NCBI GenBank assembly: GCA_031291595.1
Contig: JARLIU010000025.1
Location: 1 to 46,914 of the forward strand
Source of the DNA: Ancalomicrobiaceae bacterium
Lineage (GTDB): Bacteria > Pseudomonadota > Alphaproteobacteria > Rhizobiales > Ancalomicrobiaceae
Direction: 5' to 3'
Length of the DNA: 46,914 nt
In this document: piece after piece, positions 44,782-46,914 of the stretch
Numbering within the stretch: position 1 is the first letter of the stretch
Layout of the letters: the number at the start of each line of letters is the position of its first letter
Notes under the pieces: model-generated
Seen by the model: the letters and a program-made list of their open reading frames with translations, nothing else
Databases searched by the model: none
What the model was told of the DNA's origin: nothing
Program-made: the position numbers and the translations under genes

Positions 44782-44802
44782 AGTCCTCTCCTGGGCACCA
44801 TC
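44782..44802 (+). repeat. Right attachment site (copy of tRNA-Leu 3' end)
   Basis: This is an exact 21-bp copy of 42630-42650, with the same orientation. The sequence to its left does not continue the tRNA, so it is an isolated 3' fragment, as left by site-specific integration. Confidence 0.85.
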
Positions 44803-44983
44803 AACCCCTTGTTTTCCGAGCGGGATCAAAGGGGTGGATGGCAAAATTGTTCCGCTTTCGATACCCACGATTTCGGTGGGACAATTCCACCCGATGAGAC
44901 GCGATCGATCGCGCTTTGCGCAAGCTGTTTCCGGCTGGCGGAACGCATCAAACGGTCTACCGCCTTCGAAGTCCTATGACCGC

Positions 44984-45180
44984 GGTCACGGCCATGATCT
45001 CGCGTTCGTTGGCGCCGGCTTCGGCGAGCGCTGGCAGCGCAGGATCTCCGCAGCCTGTGGGCTGACTTCCCCTAACGCCGGCCTTCTCGCACCACGTCCG
45101 GAAGATGTTGCCAAACGAGTTCGTGTTGGCGAACGGCTCGCCCCGATCGGTGAGCATAGGGGCCGCGCCGCTATGAGGCG
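44984..45180 (-). pseudogene. Frameshifted fragment of a tyrosine integrase catalytic domain
   Basis: On the minus strand one frame reads MLTDRGEPFANTNSFGNIFRTWCEKAGVRG, the stretch that normally precedes the catalytic H-x-L-R box. The next frame reads KSAHRLRRS, where H-R-L-R matches that box. The first frame then resumes with ALAEAGANEREIMAVT, the following helix. The two frame changes and the loss of everything after IMAVT, including the catalytic Tyr, show a decayed gene. It lies outside attR and points the opposite way from the chimeric gene. It may be the lost C-terminal part of that gene's integrase or a separate, older remnant. Confidence 0.7.
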
Positions 45181-45192
45181 CCGCATCGCTCG

Positions 45193-45924
45193 CTATGTAT
45201 GCCGCAGGATCCGGGCGAGGAACTGCGCGGCCCGCGGCCCGCATTTTCCTTCGAAGAACGCTGTCGCAGGCAGGTCGTCAAGAATCTGGCCGCGGTCCAT
45301 GAAGATCACACGATCGGCGACTTGCCGGGCGAAGCCCATCTCGTGTGTGACGCACACCATCGTCATGCCGTCTTCGGCAAGTGCGGTCATGACGTCGAGC
45401 ACTTCGGCGACCATCTCCGGGTCAAGCGCCGAAGTCGGCTCGTCGAACAGCATGGCGACGGGGTCCATGGCAAGCGCCCGGGCGATCGCCACCCGCTGCT
45501 GCTGGCCGCCAGACAGTTGCGAGGGGTATTTGTGGCTGTGCGCCGACAGGTCGACACGCTTCAGCAGGGCTTCCGCTTTGGCCACGGCCTGAGACCGCGA
45601 ACGCCCGAGGACTTTCTCCTGGGCGATGGTGAGATTGTCGAGAATGGTCAGGTGCGGAAACAGCTCGAACGCCTGAAACACCATGCCGATGCGGGCTCTG
45701 AGGTTCGGCCGGTCGGTTTTGGGATCCCCGACCGAAATGCCGTGCACGACGATGCTGCCGGCCTCGAACGGCTCGAGTGCATTGATACATTTGATCAGCG
45801 TCGATTTCCCCGAGCCGGACGGCCCGCAGACGACGACGACCTCGCCGCGTGCGACGCTCATCGAACAGTCGGTGAGGACTTGGAAGTCGGCGTACCACTT
45901 GCTCACGCGGTCAAGTTCGATCAT
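45193..45924 (-). CDS. Polar amino-acid ABC transporter ATP-binding protein
   Basis: The 243-residue ATPase reads [51 protein letters not shown]; Walker A is [34 protein letters not shown] follows. The signature is [19 protein letters not shown], and Walker B is [22 protein letters not shown], then [21 protein letters not shown]. This is the GlnQ/HisP-type importer ATPase. The permeases and binding protein must lie upstream, outside the window. Its start overlaps the stop of the oxidase gene by 4 bp, so uptake and oxidation of one substrate are probably linked. Confidence 0.94.
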   Translation of the reverse strand: MIELDRVSKWYADFQVLTDCSMSVARGEVVVVCGPSGSGKSTLIKCINALEPFEAGSIVVHGISVGDPKTDRPNLRARIGMVFQAFELFPHLTILDNLTIAQEKVLGRSRSQAVAKAEALLKRVDLSAHSHKYPSQLSGGQQQRVAIARALAMDPVAMLFDEPTSALDPEMVAEVLDVMTALAEDGMTMVCVTHEMGFARQVADRVIFMDRGQILDDLPATAFFEGKCGPRAAQFLARILRHT

Positions 45925-46914
45925 GCGGCTGCGTCTCCAAAGCGGGAGAGCGAAAACGGTGCGATGTCGCGGTCAGTCGCACCGCCAAGGATCATATCGG
46001 CGGTAATGCGGCCAACCAGCGGCCCCAGCGTGTAGCCGTTCGACGTCACGGCGTGGAACAGGCCGGGCATGCCGGGATCCTCGCCGAGGATCGGCGCGCC
46101 GTCGATGTCGATGTTCATGGCGGCCCAGGTTCGCACGATGTGAAGCTTGCGAATATCCGGCACGACGTGCTGCGCAACCCACAGATTGCCTTCCAGGCTG
46201 GAGCGCATCGGCCGGGGATGATGATGGATGGGATCGAGCCCAGCCGTCCAGCCGCCGCCGATCAGCAGGCTGCCATTCGCCGCCTGTTTCAGCGTCAGAT
46301 GCCGGTCGGCATGAGCGATCAGCCGGGTGATCAACGGCGCGGCCGGCTCGGTGACGATCATCTGCAGCGGGGCGCCGAACACCGGGACGACCCGTCCGAG
46401 CATGCGACCGATTTCGGCGGCAAATCCGCCGGCGGAATTGACGACGCGGCGCGCGCGAATTGTCCCACGCGGTGTCGCGATGGCAAAGCCGGCGCCATGG
46501 CGCGAAATACCGACAACGCCGGTTCCGGTGTAGAGCCGGGCTCCGGCCGCCAGCGCCGCCGCAACAATGCCTTGAGTGGCTTTGAGCGGATTGATCTTGC
46601 CTTCGCCGGGGCAGTAGGCGGCGCCGATGAAACTGGGGTTGAGCGCCGGCTCGAGCCGCCGCAACTCGTCGGCGCCGATCACATGGCAGTCGATGCCCTG
46701 GTCTCGTTCGATCTGGGTCTTGTCGTCGAGAAACCGCAGGTCTCGCTCGGTCTCGGCCACCATCAGCCCGCCGGTCAGCGTGATGTCGAAATCGGCTGCG
46801 AGTTCGCGTTCGAGTTCGACCCACAGCGCGATCGAGTCCCGTTGCAAGGCCAGGGTGCGCGCTGCAGGCGAGCCGCCGGCCTCGGCCTTGGCTCCAAAGT
46901 CGAACGACAGCAAC
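45921..46914 (-). CDS. FAD-dependent amine/D-amino-acid oxidase family protein (5' truncated)
   Basis: The visible 330 residues are the C-terminal four fifths or so of a DAO-family flavoenzyme; the N-terminal FAD-binding GxGxxG is beyond the window end. It contains [56 protein letters not shown] and [73 protein letters not shown] completes it. It is the type that oxidises sarcosine, glycine, D-amino acids or opines. It is coupled with the amino-acid ABC transporter ATPase. The exact substrate cannot be told. Confidence 0.9.
   Translation of the reverse strand, partial: LLSFDFGAKAEAGGSPAARTLALQRDSIALWVELERELAADFDITLTGGLMVAETERDLRFLDDKTQIERDQGIDCHVIGADELRRLEPALNPSFIGAAYCPGEGKINPLKATQGIVAAALAAGARLYTGTGVVGISRHGAGFAIATPRGTIRARRVVNSAGGFAAEIGRMLGRVVPVFGAPLQMIVTEPAAPLITRLIAHADRHLTLKQAANGSLLIGGGWTAGLDPIHHHPRPMRSSLEGNLWVAQHVVPDIRKLHIVRTWAAMNIDIDGAPILGEDPGMPGLFHAVTSNGYTLGPLVGRITADMILGGATDRDIAPFSLSRFGDAAA

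Larger units (their letters stand above)
42630..44802 (+). mobile_element. att-bounded integrated element in tRNA-Leu, about 2.15 kb
   Basis: The segment is bounded by exact 21-bp copies of the tRNA-Leu 3' end. Inside each boundary is a matching 18-bp motif (42704-42721 and 44703-44720, two mismatches) with gactgtgctaca, 53 and 61 bp from the core sites, as expected of recombinase arm sites. The DNA is visibly less GC-rich than its neighbours. Its only gene is the chimeric protein at 42735-44633. No recombinase catalytic domain is encoded, so the element looks non-autonomous or decayed. Confidence 0.75.
44634..45192. other. Right end of the element and adjoining non-coding DNA
   Basis: After the chimeric gene come the right arm-like motif (44703-44720), attR (44782-44802) and a stem acccctt/aaggggt (44804-44810 and 44829-44835). 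A near-dyad gtgggacaattccac follows at about 44877-44891, then an integrase remnant on the minus strand (about 44984-45180). No intact gene is present. Confidence 0.6.

Noticed and set aside
44834-45592. 252-codon plus-strand frame after attR
   Set aside because: Most of it is antisense to the ABC transporter ATPase and the first part is antisense to the integrase remnant.

Overview
The window is GC-rich chromosomal DNA from an alphaproteobacterium, most likely of the order Hyphomicrobiales (Rhizobiales). Evidence for this includes an ActS/ActR (RegB/RegA) redox pair, an MmcB repair nuclease, the lptB-rpoN-hpf-ptsN block, a class I lysyl-tRNA synthetase, an intracellular PHB depolymerase with a cysteine nucleophile, and a near-perfect CtrA box. 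The genus cannot be read from the sequence. Genes are dense, most with clear ribosome binding sites and many 4-bp ATGA overlaps.

Layout: 1-255 is the tail of a PdeM-like phosphoesterase. 269-1689 is pyrD with a DUF952 gene. 1916-3884 is an ArsB/NhaD-type transporter and mmcB. 3947-6153 is actR/actS. 6513-8134 is an ABC-2 exporter pair. 8362-11802 holds phaZ and lysK. 12048-13573 is an HD-GYP response regulator with a stand-alone HPt protein. 13586-15249 holds an orphan periplasmic binding protein and a retropepsin-like protease. 15366-18484 is a uracil/ribose cluster (rbsK, upp, URC4). 19173-23472 is lptB-rpoN-hpf-ptsN. 23561-25990 holds two reductases and an unrecognised tandem-domain protein. 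26205-29380 is a DUF1192-recF pair facing a folP-folB-folK operon. 29616-31775 holds an FMN reductase, a large palindrome, and a divergent NmrA/HxlR pair with a clear operator candidate. 31918-37949 holds gyrB, a VOC protein, a DUF1989 protein, a membrane-anchored glycosyltransferase and an L,D-transpeptidase. 38320-41862 is the rpmH-rnpA-yidC-engB operon with a good sigma-70-type promoter.

The accessory part is 42562-45180. A tRNA-Leu(CAG) gene is followed by a 2.15-kb segment ending in a 21-bp copy of the tRNA 3' end, so the segment is an att-bounded integrated element. Its only gene encodes an unusual 632-residue protein. The N-terminus resembles the N-terminal part of tyrosine integrases. 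It is followed by four tandem FFD/GF-x-P-x-TG modules, a long coiled coil with exact 11-residue repeats, and a TPR/Sel1-like C-terminus. It has no recombinase catalytic domain. A frameshifted piece of an integrase catalytic domain lies just beyond the right att copy, in the opposite orientation. This is the most novel-looking object in the window. The last genes are an amino-acid ABC transporter ATPase overlapping a truncated FAD-dependent amine/amino-acid oxidase.

Functional links: upp, URC4 and rbsK fit the URC route of uracil breakdown (uracil to UMP, then urea plus ribose, with ribose rephosphorylated). rpoN, ptsN and hpf form the nitrogen-PTS/sigma-54 neighbourhood. The CtrA box lies directly upstream of the unrecognised tandem-domain gene, which suggests cell-cycle control. 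All functional calls rest on motif and family recognition by eye; no database search was run.
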